Below, in pieces: positions 34,487-42,176 of a stretch of DNA of 64,000 nucleotides. The notes beneath the pieces were generated by a model. That model was not told the origin of the DNA and ran no database searches. It saw nothing but the letters and a program-made list of their open reading frames with translations. How positions within the stretch are numbered: the stretch's first letter is position 1; each line of letters opens with the position of its first letter. Origin of the DNA: Lactobacillales bacterium (lineage in GTDB: Bacteria; Bacillota_I; Bacilli_A; RF39; UBA660); contig SVAG01000003.1 in NCBI GenBank assembly GCA_015059545.1, positions 1 to 64,000 on the forward strand, in the 5' to 3' direction. A program made the position numbers and the translations under genes.

Positions 34487-36151
34487 ATGAAAAATATTTT
34501 CAAAATAATTATTTTTTTATTAGTATTTAGTATAGGGAAAGTAAATGCAGAAAATTTTTATGAAGATAATTATGTGACTGGAGTATTTGCTACATATCAA
34601 AAGAATGATTTTATAAAAGCACAACAAATGAGATTCATAAGAAGATATGGAGATAATATTGCAGCTTATTGTTTGACTCCTGAAGAAACAATATATGAAG
34701 ATGAAAAATATACAGCACGTTTTTCAAATCAATCTATTTATTTAAATATAAGTAAAGAAAAATATAAAAGAATATCTGAAATAGCATATTTCGGATATAA
34801 TTATAAAAATCATACTGATATAAAATGGTATGCTATAACACAAGTAATGTTATGGAAAGAAATGGAACCTAATTCAGATGTTTTTTATACTGATAAGATA
34901 AAAGGTAATAAAATAGAAAGATTTACATTAGAAGAACAAGAAATAGAAAATTTAATTAAAAATTATAATTTATTACCAAATATAAGTGATTTGGATTTAA
35001 CAGTTAATAAAGAATATCAAATAAATGATTCAAATAATATCTTAAATGAATATGAAATAGAAAAGAATAACTTATTAGATATAAAAATAAACAATAATAA
35101 ATTAGTAATTAATCCTAAAGAAAAAGGTACATTTAAAATTAAATTAATAAGAAAAGATGGAACTCATTCACATACAACAATACCTTATACAGCAAGTAAA
35201 GGACAAGATATTTTAGTAAGAGGATCAATAGATAGACCTTATAAAGAAATAACTATTAATGTTACAGGTGGAGATTTAGAAATAAAAAAAATAGATAGTG
35301 AAACTTTAAGTACTGAGTCAAGAGGAGAAGCTAGTATAGTAGGAGCTAATTACAAATTATATGATGATGATAATAACTTAGTAGACACTTTAGTTATTAA
35401 TAATGAAGGTATTGCTACTATAAATGATTTAGAATATGGAAATTATACATTAAAAGAATCATTAGCACCTACAGGTTATAAAATAGATCCAACAACATAT
35501 CAAATAAATATAGATAGTAATAATGAATCATTAGAATTAAAAGAAGAAATAATAAAAGGAAAATTAATTATAAATAAATATTTAAAAGATAAAAAATTAT
35601 CACCTGAAGCAAATATATCATTTAAAATATTTGATAGTAATAATAATTTAGTAGATGAAATAACAACAAATAATTTAGGACAAGTTAGTATAGAACTTAT
35701 ATATGGTAAATATAAAGTTGTTCAACAAAATACAACAAAAGGTTATAAAAAAGTAGAAGATTTTTATATAACAATAGATAGTACTGAAGATAAAATTATT
35801 GATTTAGAAGATGAAATTATAATTAAAAACATAAAAGAAGAAAATAAAATAGATGATAATAAACCAAATAATACAGATAGTAATGAAATTGTAGATAAAA
35901 ATAGTAAAGATAATTTAAATAATAATAAAAAAGAAAATAATAATATTCAAAATATAATAAAAGAAAATATAACTACTATATATCCTAAAACTAGTAATAC
36001 AGATATTTATATAAATTCAATCATATGTTATTTATCTTTATTTGGTGTAATTTTAATAATATCAGGGTTTAAAAGTGAAAAAATTAGGAATTTTTTTAAT
36101 AATAGTAAGCATATTATTATTTCTAATAAAAAGAGAAATAGAAAATTATGA
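34487..36151 (+). CDS. Thioester-domain adhesin with Cna-B repeats and YPKTS sorting signal
   Basis: A 554-residue surface protein. Residues 1-20 are a signal peptide. A thioester domain (about 25-160) has the Cys in AAYCLTPEE and the Gln in WYAITQVMLW that form the internal bond used to bind host surfaces. Two Cna-B/SpaA-type domains follow, starting GDLEIKKIDSE and KGKLIINKYLK, which usually carry isopeptide bonds. A linker rich in Asn/Lys leads to the sorting motif YPKTS at about residue 499 (nt 35981-35995), a membrane helix and a basic tail. The ATG at 34487 follows GAAGGAGG. The sortase gene overlaps its 3' end. Confidence 0.85.
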   Translation: MKNIFKIIIFLLVFSIGKVNAENFYEDNYVTGVFATYQKNDFIKAQQMRFIRRYGDNIAAYCLTPEETIYEDEKYTARFSNQSIYLNISKEKYKRISEIAYFGYNYKNHTDIKWYAITQVMLWKEMEPNSDVFYTDKIKGNKIERFTLEEQEIENLIKNYNLLPNISDLDLTVNKEYQINDSNNILNEYEIEKNNLLDIKINNNKLVINPKEKGTFKIKLIRKDGTHSHTTIPYTASKGQDILVRGSIDRPYKEITINVTGGDLEIKKIDSETLSTESRGEASIVGANYKLYDDDNNLVDTLVINNEGIATINDLEYGNYTLKESLAPTGYKIDPTTYQINIDSNNESLELKEEIIKGKLIINKYLKDKKLSPEANISFKIFDSNNNLVDEITTNNLGQVSIELIYGKYKVVQQNTTKGYKKVEDFYITIDSTEDKIIDLEDEIIIKNIKEENKIDDNKPNNTDSNEIVDKNSKDNLNNNKKENNNIQNIIKENITTIYPKTSNTDIYINSIICYLSLFGVILIISGFKSEKIRNFFNNSKHIIISNKKRNRKL

Positions 36152-36578
36152 TATTAATTATCACAATAAAGTAATATCTAAAATATATGATAATTATAAT
36201 ATAAATAAAGAATACTTAGGTTATATAGAAATACCGAAATATAATATAAAAAGACTTATTAAAAAAGGTGTTAGTAGTGAGGTGTTAGATAAAAATTATG
36301 TTGGAATGATGGATACAAAAGATAATTTAATATTACTTGCAGGGCATAATATTAAATTAGTATTTAGAAATATTCATTATATGAAAAAGGATGATTTAAT
36401 TAATTTATATTTAGAAAATAAAACTGCTTATAAAGTAATAGAAACTAAAAAAATAATGATAAATGATTATAGTATTTTAAATAATGAATATAAAGAAGAA
36501 ACATTAATACTTATGACATGTACACATGATAGTAATAAGAGATTTGTAGTTATAGCTAAACGTATAAAAAATGGATAA
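36075..36578 (+). CDS. Sortase
   Basis: A 167-residue transpeptidase with an N-terminal membrane anchor (about residues 3-18). The catalytic triad is visible: His91 in LLAGHN, Cys149 in LMTCTHD and Arg156 in NKRFVVIAKR. The GTG start at 36075 lies 77 bases inside the adhesin gene, so the two form a dedicated substrate-enzyme pair. The short length and TCTHD motif suggest a class B/D-like small sortase; the class is not settled. It would attach the YPKTS adhesin to peptidoglycan. Confidence 0.9.
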   Translation: MKKLGIFLIIVSILLFLIKREIENYDINYHNKVISKIYDNYNINKEYLGYIEIPKYNIKRLIKKGVSSEVLDKNYVGMMDTKDNLILLAGHNIKLVFRNIHYMKKDDLINLYLENKTAYKVIETKKIMINDYSILNNEYKEETLILMTCTHDSNKRFVVIAKRIKNG

Positions 36579-36690
36579 AAATACCAGGTGTAAAATAGTG
36601 TAAAATTATTGAAATAAAAGGATAGTTCATATACAATAAAATTGATATTTGATATAATAATTATACAAGTATAGATAAGGAAGTGATAAT

Positions 36691-38526
36691 ATGAAAATAA
36701 ATAAAATTACTAAATTTTTAATGATTTTTGTATTATCATTTTTATTTGTAAATAAAGTAGATGCATTAAGCGCTGATAGTTATAACTATGAAACTGAGTT
36801 AGCTAAGTTTCCAGCACATTATCAAACTAAAATAAAAGAATTACATAAAATATATCCAAATGCTATATTTGTGGCAGATTATCCAGATAGTATTGGTTCT
36901 AAATATAAATGTAGTAGTAAAACTTATAATACAACTTTAAGTTTTGATACAATGGTTAATTTAGAATATTATGATACATATAGAAATATTAAAGCAAGAA
37001 GTTTATTGCAAGGTAGCGATGGATATAAATCAACTGATTCATGGTCATATAATTATTATACTAATAAATTTACAGGGTTTAGTGGAGGATCATGGTATGC
37101 AGCCAATAGACAAACAATTATATATTATTTAAATTCACTTAATTTTATAAATGAAAAAAATATATTTATGTTTGAATCTTTAAATTATAATTCAGCTTAT
37201 CATACAAAAGATGGAGTAGAAAAAATATTAAACGGGACATTTATGTATAATAAAGAATGTCCAGGTGCAGAAAAAACAGATGCAAATGGAAATGTTCCAA
37301 GATTAAAATATTCAGATGTATTAATAGAAGCAGCACAAAAATATGATATTAGTCCATATTTCTTAGCATCTAGAATAAGACAAGAACAAGGTGTTAATAA
37401 AGGTTCTATGGTATCTGGTAAATATTCTGGATATGAAGGTTATTATAATTATTTCAATGTTCAAGCAAATGGTAGTACAACAGCAGAAGTAATTAAAGCA
37501 GGACTTTCATATGCTAAAAGTAAAAATTGGAATACAGAATATAAAGCTATTATAGAAGGAGCATCATTTGTAGATAAAGAATATGTAGATGGTGGACAAA
37601 ACACTTTATATTTACAAAAATTTGATGCTACTGGTACATGTTGGGCAAATCATCAATATATGCAAAATATTAGTGCTCCTTATACAGAATCATTAACTAC
37701 ATATAATTCATATAAAGTTAATAATAATTATAAAAATGAAAAATATGTATTCTTTATAACTGTATGGGATCAACAAAAAACAACAACAACATTACCTAAT
37801 CCAGGTAATCCAAATAATTATTTAAAAAATATAACAGTAGAAGGAGAAAGTATAAAAGGATTTGATGGAAAAAATGAATCATATTCTTATAATACTTCAA
37901 CTAGTACTTCTAAATTAAGAATAAGTGCTGAATTAGTAGCAAATAAAACAGCTAAATTTTATATAAATGAAAAAGAAGGTACACAAGAAATTGCTTTAAC
38001 TGGTACTAAACAAGATGTAGTAATTAAAGTAGTAGCAGGAAATGGAGCAATTAAAAATTATAAATTAACAATTAATAGAAGTGATTCAGCTCCGTTAACA
38101 TCAGGACAAATTATAGGAAATGCATCTTATAAAACAGATGGTAAATATATAAGTGGTCTAGCAATTGGTATGAATGCTAATGATTTAAAAAATAATTTAC
38201 AAAAACAATCAACAATTTCAACAGTTAAAATAACTGATTCAAATAATAAGGAAAAAACAACAACTATTGTAACTGGTGATAAAGTAGTTATAACAAGTGG
38301 TGGAAAAACTGATACATATGAAATAGTGTTATATGGAGATCCAAATGGTGATGGAAAAATATCCGCACTTGATTATGTAAGAATTAAAAATTATATAATG
38401 GGTTCTAAATCAATGAGTGGAGCTAATAAAGAAGCAGCTGATGCTAATAAAGATGGAGTTATAGATGCGAGAGATTATATTAGAGTAAAAAATAATATTA
38501 TGGGTGCATCAAAAATAACTCAATAA
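36691..38526 (+). CDS. Secreted N-acetylglucosaminidase with cadherin-like and dockerin-like modules
   Basis: A 611-residue secreted protein. A signal peptide covers residues 1-25. A glucosaminidase (Bacillus LytD-like) region follows, with FPAHYQTKIKELHKIYPN and the catalytic segment SPYFLASRIRQEQG containing the Glu. Then come a cadherin-like beta-sandwich domain (LKNITVEGESIKGF) and a C-terminal pair of dockerin-type calcium-binding loops (DPNGDGKISALDYVRIKNYIMG and DANKDGVIDARDYIRVKNNIMG). It cleaves cell-wall glycan in separation or turnover. The dockerin suggests non-covalent attachment to a cohesin, which is not encoded in this window. Confidence 0.88.
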   Translation: MKINKITKFLMIFVLSFLFVNKVDALSADSYNYETELAKFPAHYQTKIKELHKIYPNAIFVADYPDSIGSKYKCSSKTYNTTLSFDTMVNLEYYDTYRNIKARSLLQGSDGYKSTDSWSYNYYTNKFTGFSGGSWYAANRQTIIYYLNSLNFINEKNIFMFESLNYNSAYHTKDGVEKILNGTFMYNKECPGAEKTDANGNVPRLKYSDVLIEAAQKYDISPYFLASRIRQEQGVNKGSMVSGKYSGYEGYYNYFNVQANGSTTAEVIKAGLSYAKSKNWNTEYKAIIEGASFVDKEYVDGGQNTLYLQKFDATGTCWANHQYMQNISAPYTESLTTYNSYKVNNNYKNEKYVFFITVWDQQKTTTTLPNPGNPNNYLKNITVEGESIKGFDGKNESYSYNTSTSTSKLRISAELVANKTAKFYINEKEGTQEIALTGTKQDVVIKVVAGNGAIKNYKLTINRSDSAPLTSGQIIGNASYKTDGKYISGLAIGMNANDLKNNLQKQSTISTVKITDSNNKEKTTTIVTGDKVVITSGGKTDTYEIVLYGDPNGDGKISALDYVRIKNYIMGSKSMSGANKEAADANKDGVIDARDYIRVKNNIMGASKITQ

Positions 38527-38541
38527 GAATAGAGGGATAAT

Positions 38542-39924
38542 ATGAAGAAAAAAATAAGTTTATTATTAACATTAATTATATCATTATGTACTTTAACTAA
38601 AGTTGAAGCTGCATCAATGAATATGTATGCGAATAAAACAACTGTTACTGTTGGTTCAACTGTAACTATAACAGTAAAAGCAAGTGATATTGCTGGAAGT
38701 TTTAAAACATATTCATCTAATAATAATATTTTATCAGGTGGAGGAACTAAATTTATTGATAATGGGAGTGCTACATTTACTTTTACTGCAAAAAGTTTAG
38801 GTACAACAAATATAACTGCAGTAGCAGTAGATGCTGCTGATTATAATGAAAAAACTTTTAATGGTAGTAGAGCTATATCAATAAAAGTGGTATCAAAATC
38901 AACAAATACACCAACTACTAAACCTTCAAATAATACAAAACCAACTGAAAAAAAATCATCTAATAATTTACTTAAAAGTTTAAAAGTAGGTGACTATAAA
39001 TTATCACCAGAATTTAATAAAGATAAAACAAGTTATGATATAACAGTTCCAAAAGAAACAGAAAAAATAAAAATAGAAGCAGAAAAAGATGATTCAAAAG
39101 CTAAAGTAACTGGTGATGGAGCAAAAACAGTAAGTGAAGGAATGAATAAATTTGAAATAGTTGTAACTGCTGAAAATGGTTATAAAAAGACATATACATT
39201 AAATGTAGAAGTAGAAGAAAATCCAATTACTGTAAAAGTTGATGGTAATGATTTAAATGTAATAAAAAAAGAAAATGCTATGCCAGAAAAACCTGCTTAC
39301 TATGATTCAACAAATGTTAAAATAGATGATAAAGAAGTACCAGCTTATAAAGGTACAATATTAGATTATGTATTAGTTGGATTAAAAGATAAAGATGGTA
39401 AAACTAATTTATATATCTATGATGAAGATAAAAAAACATATAAATTATATGATGAAATAAAATTTAATCAAATAGTTTTATATAATATAGCTTTTCCAAA
39501 ATCTAAAATACCAGAAAATTATAAAAAATATACAGAAAAAATAGATGAAAAAGAAGTAACTGTATATAAATTAAGTAAAAATTCTAAGTATAGTTTAATA
39601 TATGGTATAAATGTAGAAACAGGAAAAGAAAATGTTTATAAATATGATAAAAATGAAAACACTTTACAAATATTTGAAAGAGAAGAACAAAAATTATTAG
39701 AAGAAGAAATTGAACAATATCAAAAATTAATTATGATATTAGGTGGAGCAATATTAGTATTAATTTTATTAGTAACAATCGGTTTTACAAGAAAACCAAA
39801 ACAAAAAGAATTTGTTAAAGCAGAAAATATTGATACTGAATTTCTTACTAAAAAAGAATTAAAAAAAATAGAAAAAGAAAATAAAAAAATGAATAAAAAA
39901 CATAAAAATAAAGAAGAAGCTTAG
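38542..39924 (+). CDS. Surface protein with Ig-like and cadherin-like domains and C-terminal membrane anchor
   Basis: A 460-residue protein with a signal peptide (1-23), an Ig-like domain (about 25-115, MYANKTTVTVGSTVTITV), a Thr/Ser linker, a cadherin-like sandwich (LKSLKVGDYKLSPEFNKD, about 145-230), an unassigned domain, and a C-terminal membrane helix (about 395-415) with a K-rich cytoplasmic tail. It lies 15 bases after the glucosaminidase gene with which it shares the cadherin-like module; together they probably handle the wall. Function is inferred from architecture. Confidence 0.78.
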   Translation: MKKKISLLLTLIISLCTLTKVEAASMNMYANKTTVTVGSTVTITVKASDIAGSFKTYSSNNNILSGGGTKFIDNGSATFTFTAKSLGTTNITAVAVDAADYNEKTFNGSRAISIKVVSKSTNTPTTKPSNNTKPTEKKSSNNLLKSLKVGDYKLSPEFNKDKTSYDITVPKETEKIKIEAEKDDSKAKVTGDGAKTVSEGMNKFEIVVTAENGYKKTYTLNVEVEENPITVKVDGNDLNVIKKENAMPEKPAYYDSTNVKIDDKEVPAYKGTILDYVLVGLKDKDGKTNLYIYDEDKKTYKLYDEIKFNQIVLYNIAFPKSKIPENYKKYTEKIDEKEVTVYKLSKNSKYSLIYGINVETGKENVYKYDKNENTLQIFEREEQKLLEEEIEQYQKLIMILGGAILVLILLVTIGFTRKPKQKEFVKAENIDTEFLTKKELKKIEKENKKMNKKHKNKEEA

Positions 39925-39943
39925 TGTAAAGCTTCTTTTTCTT
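39914..39943 (+). terminator. Terminator after the glucosaminidase operon
   Basis: Perfect 9-bp stem AAGAAGCTT / AAGCTTCTT overlapping the stop codon, then TTT. Confidence 0.85.
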
Positions 39944-39946
39944 TAA

Positions 39947-39976
39947 TTGACTATGTACTATAAATTATGTTATAAT
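39947..39976 (+). promoter_or_regulatory. Promoter of the M23 peptidase gene
   Basis: TTGACT (39947-39952), 18-bp spacer, perfect TATAAT (39971-39976). Confidence 0.65.
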
Positions 39977-40001
39977 TTTATTATTAAAAATGGTGATAAT
40001 T

Positions 40002-41510
40002 ATGAAAAAGGAAACAATTATATATATATTATCAGTAATATCTATAATATTGATTTCTATTTTTTTAACATCAGGATATAGAAAAAGTTCTGAACCTGGA
40101 ACTTATTATGAAGTATATCTAGATGGTAAAGTAATAGGAACAATTAATTCTAAAGAAGAATTAGAAGATTATATTGATAAACAAAATGATAAATATAAAA
40201 ATGAATTTAAAGTTAAAAGAGTTTATTCTCCGGAAGGTTTATCTATTGAAAAAGTTTTAACTTATAATAAAAATATAAGTTCAGTAGCAAGTGTATATGC
40301 TAAAATACAAAATGAAAAACCTTTTACTATTAAAGGGTATCAATTTACTATAGATAATACAGAGAAAAAAGAACAAGATAAAGAAACTGAAGAAGTAGAA
40401 AATAAAAATTTTAAAGTATATGTAACTGATAAAAAGATATTTGATGAAGCTGTAGAAAGTTTATTTAAAACTTATGCGGGTACAGAAGAATATGAAGCGT
40501 ATAAAAATGGAACACAACAACAAATAACTACAACTGGTACATATATAGAAAATATATATCTTAAAGATAATATTACAATTAAAGAAACAAATATACCGGT
40601 TACAGAAAAAATATATAACGATTCTAATGATTTATCACAATTCTTATTGTTTGGTAAAAATATTAAAAAAACTAATTATACAGTAAGAAGTGGAGATACA
40701 ATTGAAGCAGTAGCATTCGCTAATAAAATAAGTACAGAAGAATTTTTAATATCAAATCCAACATTTAGTAGTGAAAATAGTTTACTTTTCCCTGGACAAA
40801 AGGTATTAATTGGTATTACTGATCCACAACTTCAAGTTGTAATAGAAAAATCAGTTGTTAAAGATGTAGTAAATAAATATAAAACTATTGAAAGATATGA
40901 TCCTAATAGACAAGTTGGAGACGACGCTGTTATTCAAAAAGGTTCTAACGGTCTAGAAAGAGTTAGTCAAAAAGTAGAAGAAACAAATGGAAACATTACA
41001 TATGTTAAACCATTAAGTAAAGTAGAATTAAAACCAACAACTTCTAAGATTGTTGTATATGGTAAAAAACAAGTATATGGAGTTGGATCTACGAAGAGCT
41101 GGGGATGGCCAACGAAGAGTGGTTACACAATATCATCTAATTATGGATATCGTATTAATCCATTTACGAGAAGACGTGAATTCCATACAGGTCTTGATAT
41201 TGCCGGTACAGGATATGGAAGCCCAATTTATGCATCAAATAATGGTACAATAATAACTGCTGAATATCATTATTCATATGGATATTATATAGTAATTAAT
41301 CACAATAATGGATACTATACTTTATATGCACATATGAGTAGATTTAATAAAGTAGGTAAAGTAGGTAATAATGTTTCAAGAGGTCAAGTAATTGGTTATG
41401 TAGGTCAAACAGGTAGTGCTACAGGACCTCACTTACATTATGAAGCATGGTCTGGAGGAGCTCCTTATAGAGGAGGAACAAGAATTAATCCTTGGTCATT
41501 CTATAATTAA
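40002..41510 (+). CDS. Membrane-anchored LysM and M23 metallopeptidase
   Basis: A 502-residue peptidoglycan endopeptidase. An N-terminal membrane anchor (about residues 5-25) is followed by an unassigned domain, a LysM module (YTVRSGDTIEAVAFANKIST, about 225-270) and a C-terminal M23 peptidase with the zinc ligands in HTGLDIAG, the catalytic YTLYAHMS and HLHYEAW. It cuts stem-peptide cross bridges during growth or sporulation. The region before M23 contains a segment resembling a G5 domain (IEKSVVKDVVNKYKTIERYD). The ATG at 40002 follows GGTGAT; the earlier ATG at 39990 would be upstream of that. Confidence 0.92.
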   Translation: MKKETIIYILSVISIILISIFLTSGYRKSSEPGTYYEVYLDGKVIGTINSKEELEDYIDKQNDKYKNEFKVKRVYSPEGLSIEKVLTYNKNISSVASVYAKIQNEKPFTIKGYQFTIDNTEKKEQDKETEEVENKNFKVYVTDKKIFDEAVESLFKTYAGTEEYEAYKNGTQQQITTTGTYIENIYLKDNITIKETNIPVTEKIYNDSNDLSQFLLFGKNIKKTNYTVRSGDTIEAVAFANKISTEEFLISNPTFSSENSLLFPGQKVLIGITDPQLQVVIEKSVVKDVVNKYKTIERYDPNRQVGDDAVIQKGSNGLERVSQKVEETNGNITYVKPLSKVELKPTTSKIVVYGKKQVYGVGSTKSWGWPTKSGYTISSNYGYRINPFTRRREFHTGLDIAGTGYGSPIYASNNGTIITAEYHYSYGYYIVINHNNGYYTLYAHMSRFNKVGKVGNNVSRGQVIGYVGQTGSATGPHLHYEAWSGGAPYRGGTRINPWSFYN

Positions 41511-41540
41511 AAAACATACTATTTAAAATAGTATGTTTTC
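41509..41540. terminator. Bidirectional terminator
   Basis: A perfect 13-bp stem AAAACATACTATT / AATAGTATGTTTT with a TTAA loop. It serves the M23 gene and, on the other strand, the convergent yigZ-like gene, whose last codons lie within it. Confidence 0.9.
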
Positions 41541-42089
41541 TTTTTCTTTAATATTTAAATTGTTAAATTTTGCTTCTTCTTTTTCTTCTATTAAAAATGT
41601 ATAAATTATTTTATCATTAAATTCTTTATTTAAAATAGTATTATTTTTAAGTAAATTATCTATATATTTTACTTGTTCATAATCAAATTCAATAGTTATT
41701 TTATATCCTTTTTTTATTTCTATAATTTCTGTATTTAAAAGTGCTTCTGTAACTGATTTAGTATAAGCTCTAACAAGTCCACCAGCACCTAATTTAATAC
41801 CACCAAAATATCTGATAACAACACATAATATATTTGTTAAATCATTATTTTCTAAAACGTTTAAAATAGGCATTCCTGCAGTACCACCAGGTTCACCATC
41901 ATCATTAAATCTTTTAATATTACCAGTTATATATGAATAGCAATGATGAGTTGCATCTTTATACTTTTCTTTTAATAATTTTAAATTATTTAATGCTTCT
42001 TCTTCGTTATTTATTTTAATTATATATGTAATAAATTTAGATTTATTTATAATAATAGTATTTTCTATATTTTCTTTTATAGTATACAT
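41523..42089 (-). CDS. YigZ/IMPACT family protein
   Basis: A 188-residue protein with the UPF0029 N-terminal domain: SKFITYIIKI, DATHHCYSYI, FNDDGEPGGTAGMPIL and IRYFGGIKLGAGGLVRAY are signatures. E. coli YigZ and yeast Yih1/IMPACT share this fold; bacterial role is unclear (RNA or ribosome-linked). I chose the ATG at 42089 with GGTGAT before it instead of 13 codons upstream. It is the only multidomain gene on the minus strand in the window. Confidence 0.9.
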   Translation of the reverse strand: MYTIKENIENTIIINKSKFITYIIKINNEEEALNNLKLLKEKYKDATHHCYSYITGNIKRFNDDGEPGGTAGMPILNVLENNDLTNILCVVIRYFGGIKLGAGGLVRAYTKSVTEALLNTEIIEIKKGYKITIEFDYEQVKYIDNLLKNNTILNKEFNDKIIYTFLIEEKEEAKFNNLNIKEKENILF

Positions 42090-42121
42090 AAAATCACCAA
42101 TTTCATTATACCACTTAAAAT

Positions 42122-42172
42122 TTGACATTTAAAGATTAAAATGTTATTATAACACCACTATTTAGGGGTGTT
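42122..42172 (+). promoter_or_regulatory. Promoter and SD-covering hairpin of the LRR gene
   Basis: TTGACA (42122-42127), 17-bp spacer, TATTAT (42145-42150). An inverted repeat AACACC (42151-42156) / GGTGTT (42167-42172) overlaps the AGGGG ribosome binding site (42164-42168), so the mRNA 5' end could hide its own translation start. Confidence 0.5.
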
Positions 42173-42176
42173 TGTG

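Noticed and set aside
41050-41253. Plus-strand ORF within the M23 peptidase gene
   Set aside because: Out-of-frame overlap over conserved M23 motifs; no independent start signal.
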